A stretch of 64,000 nt of DNA from NCBI RefSeq assembly GCF_964355755.1, contig NC_092677.1, positions 3,043,001 through 3,107,000 of the forward strand, written 5' to 3'. Position numbers and translations under genes: made by a program. Source of the DNA: Antedon mediterranea (Eukaryota; Echinodermata; Crinoidea; Comatulida; Antedonidae). Each line of letters begins with the position of its first letter. Position 1 is the stretch's first letter. Shown here piece after piece: positions 42,001-52,600 of this stretch. Under the pieces are notes generated by a model. That model ran no database searches. It was given only the letters and a program-made list of their open reading frames with translations, and had not been told where the DNA came from.

Positions 42001-44651
42001 CAGTGTAAACATGAGACACACACAAGTTTATTTTGGACTGGCACAGGTCCTAAACATACTGTTTAGTAACAAATTCCAGCAATATAATAATAATATATAG
42101 CTACATTAATTTCAATCTGAAAATACATTGCATTGAATTACACAGATTGAATGGAGAGGATCGTGGGAAAGCAGTGAGCGAACCAAAAGCTATTGAACGT
42201 TCACCGAAACCTCCGCTTGAACGGCAAAAAAGCACGGAAGCGTTTCCACATGAAGACACCACCCTCGGAAGCAGTCCACGTCGTCATCTACCCGAACGAG
42301 AACATCTCTCTATTCAACCAAGACACAATTGGAGTATTGTTAAAGAAGGCATTGAGAGCCTTGAGGTTAATATGAATTAATCATTCATCCAGTCTAGAGT
42401 TTAAAAAAACTAGTTTAACTAGAAACTGATTATTTGGTTAAGCCCTTGTGAAAATACCGCACGATTCTCTATACACCCACAGAACCAGCAGTGCATAGCC
42501 TACCCAGATCATCACACCGAGAGACAATCCCTTACTCTTTTTTAATAGTGTACTGTTCTTTTAACATGCACTGTTACCAACGACTTTACTTCTCATCCGA
42601 TGGACGGGGCAATAAGATTAAATATGTTTAAAATTATTTTTGTTTTTTAGGAAGAGGAAGAAGAACACCATCTTTTATTTGAAGACATGGATCTGTCGAA
42701 CGTCGCTGGAGGATCCAAGACAGCAAATAGGAGACAGCAAAACACAAGTAATCGTGCAGCGTTTCAACAGCGACGAACAACGCCCACTACTTTGAATCAA
42801 ATCACCGAAGAAGAAGGTAAAGTGTCATTCTTTACTTTGTATGAAATGCATTTTTCTATAGTTTTACAATAACCTTATTACAGAAAATTATTTATGTTTA
42901 TTTAATATTGTGATATCATTTCTAAACGTTACCTCAATATTTCTTTTAAAATAATAATAATTTTAATCACTATAAAGTCTTTAGTTTTCTGAAGTACCAT
43001 CTGGTTTTTTGTCATAAATACAGCAAAATCAATAAAAACAACAAATTATTGTCATTTATAAACCTTTTGCTATTACTCACACAGCATGCTGTGTCAAAGT
43101 TCAATTTAATTGCACCTGCCTTTTAAACATTGGCATGCCCTTTGCCTTCTAATCAATAACATTGTCTTTATGCTGTCATACAACTGTTTAGTTGTAATGC
43201 CATCAGCTCGCTCTGGGATTTGCATTTAAAGATTTTCAGATAAAAAAAAGATGAAAAATGTTAGCTTATTGCCTAATGTTGTCATCTACTGTGTAGTAGA
43301 CATATGATAAAATATAGTAACTAGACATATAGACAAGATGTGTATAATATCCATTAATAGCCGTTATAACAGAAGACTGCACTTTACATTAACAAAACAT
43401 TTTTCTTAGAATAATAATATCTGTGGAATTATACATTTTGGAAACATGGGAAACATGCCAAATGTTTTGCAATTTTTTTATTTATTTAAAAAAAAAATTA
43501 TAATTGTTTGGCTTTTTATATTATTTCTTAAGCTCTGTCTACACTATCAAACTAGTTTGACAAGAAAGTGTGATGTGCCTAAATATGGTAGTGATATGCC
43601 CAAATATAGTGGTGATATACCCACATATGGTAGTGATATACCCAAATGGTAGTGATATGACATCATCATGTCCATTATTATGAGTACATCATATTTTTTG
43701 TCAAACTAGTTTGAAAGTGTAGACAGAGCTTAAATTTATCTTGTGTTGTCCAAAATGCGAGTAACATTTTATTTAATTAAATTTTTATTTTTTATAGGAG
43801 AGTCGGAAGAAGATGAATATGACGATTCAAAAAATGACAAGTATTCAAGTCCTGGGAACAATAATGGACGGCAGACAATCACGATGAAAAAAGCACCGCA
43901 GTTCAAACGAGGAAAATTGAAGAAACCTAATGCCAGTAGAGGGGGCTATAGTTCATCCGACGCGAGCGACGAAGATTCAGACACTAGGAGACGGTCCGAC
44001 AAGTTCGACCTTCCGTCTCGAGGCAAGCGCAGAGGTAGTAAAGACGGCCCACCGGGGGATGGTAATGGCGGCGGCAGCAACAACAGCAAGCAAGGACGCA
44101 ACGGGACCAGCGGGAAGAATAACAACAACGGGAGTAACGCACGTGGCGGATATAAGAAAGAAAGCAAAAGCAGTAATAATTCTAACAGCACGTCGGGAAG
44201 TTACGAACAAAAACGTAATAATGAATTGCGAGACAGCTTGAAACAAAGCAATCTCAGCGTGAACTCCTCGCATTCATCAAGTTCGTATAGTATAAGTAAG
44301 TACGCGATAGATCCTAATAACACAACTCCTAGCGATTCTGACGATCAAGCCACAGAGTTGCATAAAGTCTGGTCTAAAAATAGCATGACCAAATCTGACA
44401 GTAATCTTTACATAATTCCTTCAGAGTTAGAGAAGAAAAATTCACTTACAGATTCGGAGATCGATAAGAGAGAAACAACGCTGTACATTGATAAATTGAA
44501 CATAGATTTGAACAGCAACGGTAACCAGTGGAAGGTTGAGTTAAAGAAAAAGAGGAACAGAATACGTCATTTTGACGACATCGACGACGAAAGTCCTGTA
44601 CCCAATAAGACATCGTCGCGAGTTGAAAGCAACTGTTGCCGTCTGTTTTAA
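30011..44651 (+). CDS. SNRK: SNF-related serine/threonine-protein kinase
   Basis: AMPK-family kinase activated by LKB1, with metabolic and neuronal roles in vertebrates. Coding exons: 30011-30611, 32614-32755, 39005-39208, 41474-41596, 42146-42365, 42651-42816, 43798-44651; phases agree, 769 aa (human 765). Kinase domain about 20-275: glycine loop GRGHFAVV (27-34), K49, HRDLKPEN with D143, DFG (162-164), T-loop LETSCGS with T177 as the LKB1 target, [13 protein letters not shown]-like region follows with [14 protein letters not shown], then a low-complexity acidic/serine/asparagine tail with ESEEDEYDD and [15 protein letters not shown] as in vertebrates. It ends CCRLF, a CaaX-like tail. ATGs at 30011, 30014 and 30056 are in frame; the second best fits human length. 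Intron 2 (32756-39004) contains the large 35-bp satellite. Confidence 0.96.
31581..31715. mobile_element. Family B MITE, copy 4 (decayed right end)
   Basis: GGCTCTGTCTACACTATC start and CCATATATGGACATAATG centre; the right arm is reduced to CAAACTAGTGTAGAAC. SNRK intron 1. Confidence 0.75.
32252..32425. mobile_element. Family A element, reverse copy
   Basis: ATACAGTCAACTCTTCAAAT start; the interior complements the copies at 241-388 and 59188-59271 (AAAAAGTCCCAAATTTATTT, ACACATTCTGATTACC). SNRK intron 1. Confidence 0.6.
32824..32941. repeat. Near-perfect 55-bp inverted repeat (hairpin)
   Basis: The left arm begins GACCGAGCGAAAGTTTATTT and includes TTGAAATAATAAAAACAAA. The right arm is its complement, ending AAATAAACTTTCGGTC, across a loop of about 8 bases (TTTTACTG). 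Only a few mismatches. It could be a tiny MITE or a source of double-stranded RNA when the SNRK pre-mRNA is made. Confidence 0.85.
33265..36045. repeat. 35-bp AT-rich satellite, about 79 copies
   Basis: The unit contains AATACAATATGTACAGTATA then AGTATAATAAATATA (35 bp, 5 G/C). From about 33308 the copies look identical to the end at about 36042, repeating exactly every 420 bases. The first unit carries a small deletion and the last is cut at ACAATAAGTAATAAGC. The unit has no stop codon on the minus strand in any phase and 35 is not a multiple of 3, so all three minus frames stay open for over 900 codons; these are not genes. It lies in SNRK intron 2. Confidence 0.97.
36046..37559. other. SNRK intron 2, AT-rich sequence without clear features
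   Basis: A T-run of about 22 bases at 36180-36201, short open frames at 36255-36630 without protein character, and microsatellite scraps (AATATAATAATAATAAT near 37510-37545). No exon or recognisable element. Confidence 0.5.
37560..37800 (-). repeat. tRNA-derived SINE, reverse orientation
   Basis: On the plus strand it reads AACACGTATGGAAACATACT, TCCCGTAATGCAGCTA, CTGGGTGGAGAGAGGCAAAC, TTGCCTAAGGATACAA, ending TGCATCACACGCCC. This is the reverse of a tRNA-headed SINE. A related copy lies at 56930-57180 and a shorter one at 40485-40645. Confidence 0.65.
37852..38004. mobile_element. Family B MITE, copy 5
   Basis: Complete copy from AACTCTGTCAACACTATC to AGTGTAGACAGAGCTTTAA, with CCAAATATGGTACTGTAGTG inside. 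SNRK intron 2. Confidence 0.87.
38505..38805. mobile_element. Family F MITE interrupted by a half family B MITE
   Basis: AGGGACCGTGTAAAAATTAT and AAAGTTACTGTGCAGTGACT open the element; TAACTGCAGTAACTGCAGTA and a TTTTTGATGATG end close it. Inside, at about 38555-38650, is a left half of family B (CTACAATATCAAAATTTATG, CCATATATGGACATGATG), showing nested insertion. Confidence 0.6.
39428..39613. repeat. Family E repeat, tandem copy 1
   Basis: CAATATCTATTAGTCTATTT, TGTGCCTAACTTATCTGG, TATCCACAAATGGGAGCC, AAGAGTCATGGAAAG. It matches the next 200 bp and a fragment in CK2 alpha at 17215-17370. Confidence 0.75.
39628..39835. repeat. Family E repeat, tandem copy 2
   Basis: CAATATGTATTAGTCTATTT, TCATGCCTAACTTACCTGG, TATCCACAAATAGGAGC, AAGAGACATGGAAAG. 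Direct tandem partner of copy 1 in SNRK intron 3. Confidence 0.75.
39895..40210. repeat. Tandem array of TTGACCAATCA units (about 28-35 bp)
   Basis: About ten units of the form TATTGACCAATCACAATGAA followed by TCCTAAAAG, with a higher-order repeat of roughly 88 bp that alternates TTAACCAATCATAATTAATC and TTGACCAATCGCAATGAATC. Each unit carries CCAAT. SNRK intron 3. Confidence 0.85.
40485..40645 (-). repeat. tRNA-derived SINE, reverse orientation
   Basis: Plus strand: GTCCCATCCGAAGGACGAGG, TGTACCTAAGGATACAA, AGCAGACAGATTCGAACCC, TGTGCCCTACAGACTTAGC. Read in reverse, GGGTTCGAATC is a good B box, and an A-box-like stretch precedes it. SNRK intron 3. Confidence 0.65.
41225..41440. mobile_element. 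Family F palindromic MITE
   Basis: Opens TTTTACTGCAGTTACTGCGG and TAACTACAATTTG; closes AATGTGTAATAACTGCAGTA with TTATTTTGACAT. Its right end lies about 35 bases before the acceptor of SNRK exon 4. Confidence 0.7.
41671..41905. repeat. 76-82 bp tandem repeat, 3 copies
   Basis: Units share ACTGTATGTAGAACTCATTT, GTAATTGCATCCTAGTGCGA and ACCACGCTTTAATTTA. The third copy is more diverged. SNRK intron 4. Confidence 0.8.
43529..43732. mobile_element. Family B MITE, copy 6 (internally expanded)
   Basis: TTAAGCTCTGTCTACACTAT start and AGTGTAGACAGAGCTTAA end with TTAA on each side. The interior unit CAAATATGGTAGTGATA is repeated four times with changes, making this the longest copy. It ends about 65 bases before the acceptor of the last SNRK exon. 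Confidence 0.88.
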
Positions 44652-45896
44652 CATGATCGCGTCCGTTACCAACCAGAAAACGGAACTGCCTTGTATTTTA
44701 AAGTCGTCACCTCATCTCGTCATTCTTATTATGTCTCAGCCAAAACTGAACACAATCTGTAACGTTATCGTAGCATATGACCTTCGACCCAGACTGACAT
44801 CAGTGGTAGTAATATAACAACCTATTCATTACATCTATTTTTCAAATTTATTTTTAAGTATTTTAAAAGGTATTCATGAATAATAATTAATAACATGATT
44901 GTTCAATCTTCACTCATATTAAAAAAACACTTTCCTATGAAACTAACAATGTATATTTTAACACAACATTCAACCCCTCTTTCAGATGACCTCTATTAAG
45001 GGGACAGTTTTGGTCCCCTAATAGGGGTTCTACTAAAAATGGTGTTCTACTCACATTTTGTTTAAAACAAAAATATGTTCGTTGTTGAGCCACCATACCT
45101 TTATAATTAAACATTAGTGAATTTAAATATATTGCTTTGTACTTAATAGTAAGTATGCTGTGTTTTTTTGTTGGTTTATTTCACTGTTTACCTCAATTTT
45201 TTTTTCAATTTAAAACTAAGCTGCCTTTTGATTTAATTAATTTATTTAACTGTATATAATTATTTTGTGATTAATTGCTTGGATAAACTAAACTATGTGC
45301 CATTATCTCTGGAAAAAATCCCTGTTGAAAAATTATAAATACAAGAAGTAGATATATATACTATTTTAAAATTCTGTTAGACTATTCCATTCAGATTGAG
45401 TGGGGGAGGGTTGGGAGTGGTAAACTGGCATATATGTTATTCAAGTAAGTATCTCGTTATCATTGTTTTTTTCTTACAATACATTATTGTTTAATTTAAT
45501 AATTCGTTAATGGTCAGGTAAAATATAATGCAACCACCTGTGAATTGAGTTTTTTTCATCTTTTTATTCTACCTAGGGTGTCATTATTCTTTATTTACCA
45601 GAAATGACTACCCAAGTTGACAAAAAATTAATTCACTTGTAATTATAATAATTGATGTGTGAAATTAATTTTAACAATTTTATTTGATTTGTAAACAGAT
45701 ATATGTGTCTTACCAATTGGGTGAGGAGACGACAGATTTGCACGAATATTATATATATGTATGTAGATGCTTAGTGCGAAGATTTATTGTAAATAGAGAA
45801 ATTAAATGCAATATGTATGAATACCTTGGCGGCTAATGTAACATCACTTATCCACCATTTTGTTCCTAGTCATTTTATATTGTTTTTATACATTAC

Positions 45897-45980
45897 ATGT
45901 CCCACCCATCTCCCATGCCCCACCCATCTCCCATGCCCCATCCATCTCCCATGCCCCACCCATCTCCCCCTCCCCACCCA
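45897..45980. repeat. 18-bp tandem repeat, about 4 copies
   Basis: The unit CCCCACCCATCTCCCATG repeats with one C-to-T change. Pyrimidine-rich on the plus strand. Confidence 0.9.
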
Positions 45981-46186
45981 AATAATACCCAAGTAAACTG
46001 TAATAGGACATAGAGAAAAATAACCTAACCTCGCCTAAAGTTCTTCCTTAATTTTTCAAAAATAAAACTGTTAATATTAATTAGAAAATTTAATATATTG
46101 AAATAGAAAATTAATAGTGGCACTGTTGACCTTATTGTGACTGGCTGGACATCCGGTGACCCAATTACCTTCTGAAAATTGTCAAC

Positions 46187-46372
46187 ATTATTTTACTGCG
46201 ATCACTACATTTTATTACTTATGTAACAAACTTTTTTGTTATGGTAATCATACACACTGTTTATTGCAGTGACTGGCTCATAAATGTCTAAATTCAAACA
46301 AGCTAATAAGTTGATGCTGTGAAAAAGTGTAGTTTCAGCAGTAACTGCAGTAGATTAATTTTGACATGATCC
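46187..46372. mobile_element. Family F palindromic MITE
   Basis: TTTTACTGCGATCACTACAT start; end AGCAGTAACTGCAGTAGATT then TTTTGACATGATCC. About 185 bp. Confidence 0.65.
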
Positions 46373-46553
46373 ATTACAAAGCATCCCAACTTCTTGTTAG
46401 CTAGTCCCCAGCAGTAAGTCCTATCATCAGCCGTGTCATTTAGTACTGTCTTTCATTGTATAGTTGCAAGATTTAAATAGATTTTATATAAAAGATGTTT
46501 GTGCTTGTATGTCAAATGTTCAACATCGTAACCTGTAGCCTTTGTGTTTTAAA

Positions 46554-46559
46554 AATAAA
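46554..46559 (+). terminator. Poly(A) signal candidate of SNRK
   Basis: AATAAA about 1.9 kb after the stop codon. Chosen because no convincing nearer signal precedes T/GT-rich sequence; others are possible. Confidence 0.3.
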
Positions 46560-47084
46560 CCAATACACTATAAAATCGTTTAAATTTCTCTGACGTCATC
46601 ACGCAATCCAAATCACTCCAATACATGGCGTTTGAGCTATATTATAGTGTTCTTACATTCACCAAAATGGTGTTCTTCCACAAGTATGGTACAAGCACGT
46701 AGTTCCTAGTGCCCTTTTTAAACTAGATACCATCAGAGAAAATAGGCCAACTCATGAAAAATTGTGGGTTAATTTTACTGAACCAGCTGGCAAGTTATTT
46801 TCATCTGCTAGACTAGGCCTAAATCTATTTTTTATTCAGTTACTTTACATTTTACATGCTCCTGATGATAACAACCTTGTGGTATGTGAGTGGGCCTGTT
46901 AACGTTGCGTTGGTATTTTCACTCTGCAACAGTAGGAATTAGTACAGTAATTGTTGTTTACTTATCATATCGGCCAGAATAGATTACAGGTTTTATTTTT
47001 TTTAATTACTGTGATTTGTAGACACAGTTGTAAAATACTGTAGTTAAAGATAAATTTATACCTTGGTGTGTTTACAACAAAGAG

Positions 47085-47230
47085 GTAGGCGCAGATACAA
47101 GGGATTAGCGCTAGGGGGGTATGCAAGGGGGTAACATAGGGGGTAGCGCTAGAAGGTGCACAAGGGGAAGCGCTAGGGGGTGCGCAAGGGTTTAGTGTTA
47201 GGACAAAAGGGGGTAGCGCTAGAGGGCCTA
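47085..47230. repeat. G-rich degenerate repeat with AGCGCTAG core
   Basis: Five to six loose units of GGGGGTAGCGCTAG with GTGCGCAAGG or GTATGCAAGG between them. Several G-runs of 4-6 lie close together on the plus strand, giving G-quadruplex potential. Confidence 0.7.
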
Positions 47231-48054
47231 CCCTTTCGACAGCTTAAATTTCATTATCTATTTTTGACAGATTAATTAAATGTTAGCGCTCCCCTTTAGA
47301 TCCACCTGCTGAGAGCTTATACAATTAACTATAGCCTGACCTCCTATGTAATCAAAACTTATAAAGTGAAAATGGGATATGGTTACATTACACTGGCAAA
47401 GCATTAAACTAAATGAAATGATATAATTCCCCTACTAACCCAGGCTTAATGATAATCTAAAGTTATCTCTGGCATGGCATAGGTAAAACAGTTAACAGTT
47501 CAGTTTCTTTGATCAATCTTTGTTGTTATTTTATTTAATGTCAGAAAATCTATAATAAATAATTTGTAGGTTTGTAGGTAACCTAGGTAACCTGTAGATA
47601 TCCTGTGTGCTATTATTATATTCTATTGAATTCATGAAATAGTATAGACCATTGTATAGTATAGACCATTGCAACATAGTACATTGCAACATAGTACATA
47701 ATGCACGGGTATATTCAATTCTAATGTAAATGCATTTTAGTAAATTACAAGTTGATATTGGTTGACGTTTGCAGTGCCTCTTCCAACGGTCGATTCAGGG
47801 TCTTATTTTCTCAGCTCTGTAAATTACTAATTTTTGTTTGTGAACAACATGTTTAAACCAAGTTTAAGTTTGATTTAACATGATATCATTTGATTGGCTA
47901 ATTAATCCCATTGTTGGTGTGTGAGGTATCTACACAGTAAAGCATTACCCCAGCATGATTGGTGTGTGAGAATGGTTGAACTATTCAATAATTATGATCT
48001 AAATGTTGTGATTATTTCAGATAAATGTTGTACCGTAAATAAATAATCTAATGT

Positions 48055-48285
48055 ATTGATAATATTGATAAGTATTGATAAATATTGATAAATATTGATA
48101 AGTACTGATAAATATTGATAAGTATTGATAAATATTGATAGATATTTTTAAGTATTGATAAATATTGATAAGTATTGATACATATTGATAGATATTGATA
48201 AGTATTGATACATATTGATAGATATTGATAAGTATTGATAAACATTGATAACAATTGATAAGTATTGATAAATATTTATATGAAT
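48055..48285. repeat. 10-bp tandem array (AAGTATTGAT/AAATATTGAT)
   Basis: About 22 units alternating AGTATTGATA, AATATTGATA and CATATTGATA. The minus-strand frames rich in INTYQYLSI are by-products. Confidence 0.93.
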
Positions 48286-48362
48286 TGGTGAATGAGTGCT
48301 TCGTCTAGGATGTTGATATATATATATATATAGTATGTGATCCGAGTTGTCTCTTACGTAAA

Positions 48363-48545
48363 ATTTGGTTCCCACTAGGACACAACACAAGGACGTAAGC
48401 GCAACATAAGTAATTTGACCAATCACAACGCGATGGATCATCCAAACTGTGATTGGTCAACTCACAGCGTTGTGTTTTGTCCAATTAGAAATGGAAACTA
48501 AGTTTTACTTGCATAAGTATGTAAATGTGTTCATCATAAAACAAG
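48363..48545. mobile_element. MITE with TTTGGTTCCCACTAGGACAC end
   Basis: The left arm (TTCCCACTAGGACACAACAC, then TTGACCAATCACAACGCG) is mirrored by TGTGATTGGTCAACTC, ACAGCGTTGTGTTTTGTCC, and more loosely by ACAAGGTCCCAAT at 48541-48553. No coding capacity. Confidence 0.6.
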
Positions 48546-49099
48546 GTCCCAATGAAAAAGGAAAGTTATATTGTGGATAGGAGGAGCTAATTTAAATAAA
48601 CGAACCTGTTCTCATTTCTGGCTTTGATCAATGCTATATTCAAATAAGCAGATAATTTGAATATGCACCACAAAAATGACAATAGGTTTCATGATGATTG
48701 TGAGGACTATGCGAGCATAGTGTATTAAACAGAAAGATGGGTACCTAGGGTACCTTACAGTGTTTGCATCATAGGCCATTGTAACCACTGTACCAATGGT
48801 AAGCTTAGTGTAATTTTATTACTATGTACAATTCCCAGACATATGAAAAAATGTTATTTAGTGTTTTAACAATGTACACATTAAAATAATTTTTATTGAA
48901 TAGAATATTTTGTTTCTTGACTGTGTTCTTAAAGTTGTAGGACAAAAGTAATAATCTATCCAGTAGGATGCTGGAATATCCGGATTATGCTTGACAGGGA
49001 ATTTCCCCTTCCCTTATTGGACAGAGAAGTTTCCCCTCACATACAAGACATAACAAGACAAATCTCTTTTTTCAATATAAGTTTTTTTTGTATGAACGT

Positions 49100-49256
49100 A
49101 TATAAATTGGGCAGAATTCGGAAGTGAACTCGGCAACTCTTTGTTCTGCCAATTCGTGACGTAACCAAAAGCCGCCATATTCATCGATTTCACACAAGGA
49201 AAACGAGTCGAGGACGTTGTGCTGTTTTTTCTGGAATTCTCGTTTGAAATACACCG
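49100..49256 (+). promoter_or_regulatory. Probable RBM39 promoter and non-coding first exon
   Basis: Contains a CRE-like TGACGTAA at 49157-49164 and a YY1-type GCCGCCATATT at 49171-49181, then purine-rich sequence ending ACACCG|GTAAAT, a usable donor at 49257. The first coding exon has an acceptor 16 bases before the ATG, so a separate 5' UTR exon is required; this is the best candidate. Confidence 0.45.
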
Positions 49257-49662
49257 GTAAATTTATATTTTTATGGATTGAATAAGTGTATATATATTAA
49301 GCAATAAATAGAGAATTGATTTAGTAGAAATTATGTTTTTAATAGATTGCTAGTGATCGTTTTATACTCGAGCCCAAGTTAAGTAGCGTCCAGCAAAAAA
49401 GCATTTTTCAAGCAAGATAATGCAATTTTGTCGGCAGGTCATGCTGCATTCTTTTGGGCTGTGTACGATTTTTTGTAACTGGGTGCAACTTTAGGCTTTC
49501 TTTGGTATCTTTCTCACGGTCACCATGTTTGTAGTAGGCCTCATACTGTTGCTTGTTTGTTGCTTGACTATTTTTCAATTACATTACTTCACTTTTTGTA
49601 CAGTATCGTCATCAAATGAATGAATTTTTTTTTTTTTTTTTTGCAGACTTTACACAAGCAAT

Positions 49663-52600
49663 ATGATGGCTGAAGACATTGATGTTGAAGCTATGCTGGA
49701 AGCACCCTACAAAAAAAATGTAAGCATTTATTACGGGATAAGATAATTTACACAGAGTTAGAGAAATACTTTCATTTAGAAGGGTCTACTAAAATTACAA
49801 TGTAATTTTTCTGCGAAAAAAAACATAATACATGCATGCAAGGAATCCATAATGCTCTACCTCAACATAGTAAATCAATATTTTTTTTTTCATAGTTTTT
49901 AGAAATAAAGAATCTTAAATTTTTATCAAGTTTATTTTTTTATTTGAATAACCAGAAAAAAAAGTAATGATGTAAAATGTGAGTTTTTTTTTCGCATGAA
50001 TTGTTGTCTTTAACAAGTATTTAAGTATAGGGAGATATTCAATTCAACAATTAAACTTTTTTGTTTAAAATTTATTGTAGGAATGAGACGAGTATATAAA
50101 GGAAATGCGTGTAATTCTGTGGTTTGTATTCTAATTGTGATGAATGATATAAAATTAATAAATATTAAAATTATTGACCTTCCGACGACACTAAAAAATA
50201 ATAGTGTTTTCTCTTATAGCGTATTAATTATTGCACTGACATTTAGCTGATGCCATATGGCTAAATACATAATTATTGCATAATAATAAAATACAATTTT
50301 TTGTGTAAAAGAGAGCTTAGGGTGCAAAATATTGAGTTGAAAATGCTAGGAGGTTAAACAAAGACTTGTTAATGTTAAAAGATGTGCTAGCTAGAAAGCA
50401 ATTGGTCCTTAGGTCGTTAAAAGCTAATAGTTTTAATCAATAGGCAGGCCTACTATGTTAGGCAGAATTTTGTGTGTGTGAAGTTGGTTGTGATTTGAGT
50501 GAGCCAATTATTGATATTTTTGCCAATTTCATTTCTTATAGACTCACATTGACTTGAGTGATGGTCGCTGAAAATGATGAGGTCGTTAACCTCTGCTCCT
50601 ACATATAATCTCGCTGAACTTTGACCTTGGGTCATAAACATCTTGAAGGTTTAAAGATCAACAATATAATGTTTACAATGTTCAACATAGTTTAATAACT
50701 ATTCTTGAAAAACAGTTAAATTTATTCGTCTGTGTTTCAATGATTTAACTTGGCTCAATTTGAAGCCGATCCACTTCTTCCCAGCATTGTCTCTCTTATA
50801 CCAAAAAATAATACTATTCGATTGATAAATCAATAATAATATTCTCCAATTTTGAATTTCTGGAGAAATTAATTTTCTGATCTAGAGAATGTAATATAAA
50901 ATATCCTTGCATAAACTCTTTAAGTTAAATTTCTATTTTATGATTTTCGTGAATTCTTGTGATGCATTATAATTTTGGTTTTTATTAATCAAAAAGTTGC
51001 AGGCATGTAATTATTATATAGAACCAAAACGTTACAGGCATGGAATTATACGTTGCATAAACTAGCCACTTTGCTAGGCTACCCAAAAAAAGATGTTTTA
51101 ATAATTGTTTAAAAAAAACGTACTAAAAGTTATCCAATCCCCTCTTGCTGTAGGGTTGTATGAGACAAGATATGGAAGAATCGAAGATGGTACTCTTGGA
51201 CCAATCCTTCACACTTACCATAACGGCTGGCGGCTCTATTTGTGGGAAGGGCGGGTTTTTTTTAGGTACCTGTACCGGTTTACCTGTTCCAACTGAACTT
51301 GGCAACAATTCAAAGAAATTTACTGGAATTAAAATGCTTTATACACTCACTCTTAGACAGTTGTAGATGCTCACAATGATTATACATATGTTATGTTAAC
51401 AATTTTTTCTCCAATGCATAGCCCAATAGTTGTTATGTAGTCATATATATATATCAACAGGCACAGAACAAATTCTAAACTAGCTGGTGATATTATTACT
51501 GAATATTAATTAATTTAAAACAATAAAGATGAAGAAACATGTGAGAATGAACCTTGAACCTTCTGCTTGATATGCAGATTTCCTAACCATTATATATATT
51601 TCATTACTGAAGCACTACTTAAAAGCACATTCTGCTGTATGAAGGAAAATGTGAAAAACAATAAGACAGTGATAGGTTGAACAATTAAGCATTTTTATTA
51701 AAGAGGCGTGGCAGTTTTCATTGACAAGGAAACAAACGACAATTGTCTTTCCTTAACAAATACTATAGTACAAAACCAGTGTGATTTTATGTTGGCAGAA
51801 CCTTTCTTCCCATACCTCTAATTATGCAGTGAAATATGCAGAATGCAATTATGATAAAAAATTTAGTATTTTTCTGTACTTTGTTTCATAAGAAATATAA
51901 ACATTGTTTTCCCCAGCTGTCAAGAACTGTATCCTCAAGTAATTTTTTAATACAAATTTTCATCATTTTATAAGCAAAGTTAAAGGTGAGGCATTTAAGT
52001 AGTGGAACAATGCTATAAGCTTTTGTCATTGACACTGTATGTGTTTTTTTTCTTCTTTTCTCCTCCTCCCAACCCTGTTTGACAACCTTGCTGTTTGTTT
52101 TGGACATCTTAGGGCGATGCATCGTCACTGGCACTTTCAAAGAAAGACGAGTCAAGGAGGAGGTGAGTTTATCTATTTTCCTTTTTTTTTAATTTAAAAA
52201 AAAATCTGTCTGAATAACTAACTAAAGCTCTGTCTACACTATCAAACTTTATGTTACAAAAAACATGATGTGCCCATATATGATGATGTCATATCACTAC
52301 CATATTTGGACACATCACACTAGTTTGATAATGTAGACAGAGCTTAAGAGAAGTAACAAACTTTGTTGAATTAAAATAGTCATTTGAAATTGCACAATTA
52401 AAGGATTGGAGGATAAAATACAAATATTCTGTGTTCTAGGATAAATGGAACAGAGCATTACTTGCAATGATCCACAATTAACCTTATTTATGAAAATTAA
52501 CCTTTGACTTTTTTATGCCTATTTGGAACTATTTTCATGATTTTATAAATATTCTACAATCATTTATGAAATATTTAGCCGTCGTTTGTGAATTATCAAT

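Larger units (their letters stand above)
44652..46560 (+). other. Probable SNRK 3' UTR
   Basis: AT-rich sequence after the SNRK stop, with no further exon. It includes an 18-bp repeat (45897-45980) and a family F MITE (46187-46372). AATAAA at 46554-46559 could end the transcript. Its extent is not proven. Confidence 0.4.
46561..49099. other. Intergenic SNRK-RBM39
   Basis: Holds a G-rich degenerate repeat (47085-47230), a 10-bp tandem array (48055-48285) and part of a MITE (48363-48545). No exon was found. Confidence 0.5.

Noticed and set aside
43946-44273. Leu-rich and Ala-rich minus-strand frames
   Set aside because: They are antisense shadows of the low-complexity SNRK tail.
48048-48441. 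INTYQYLSI-repeat frames on the minus strand
   Set aside because: They are by-products of the 10-bp tandem array.
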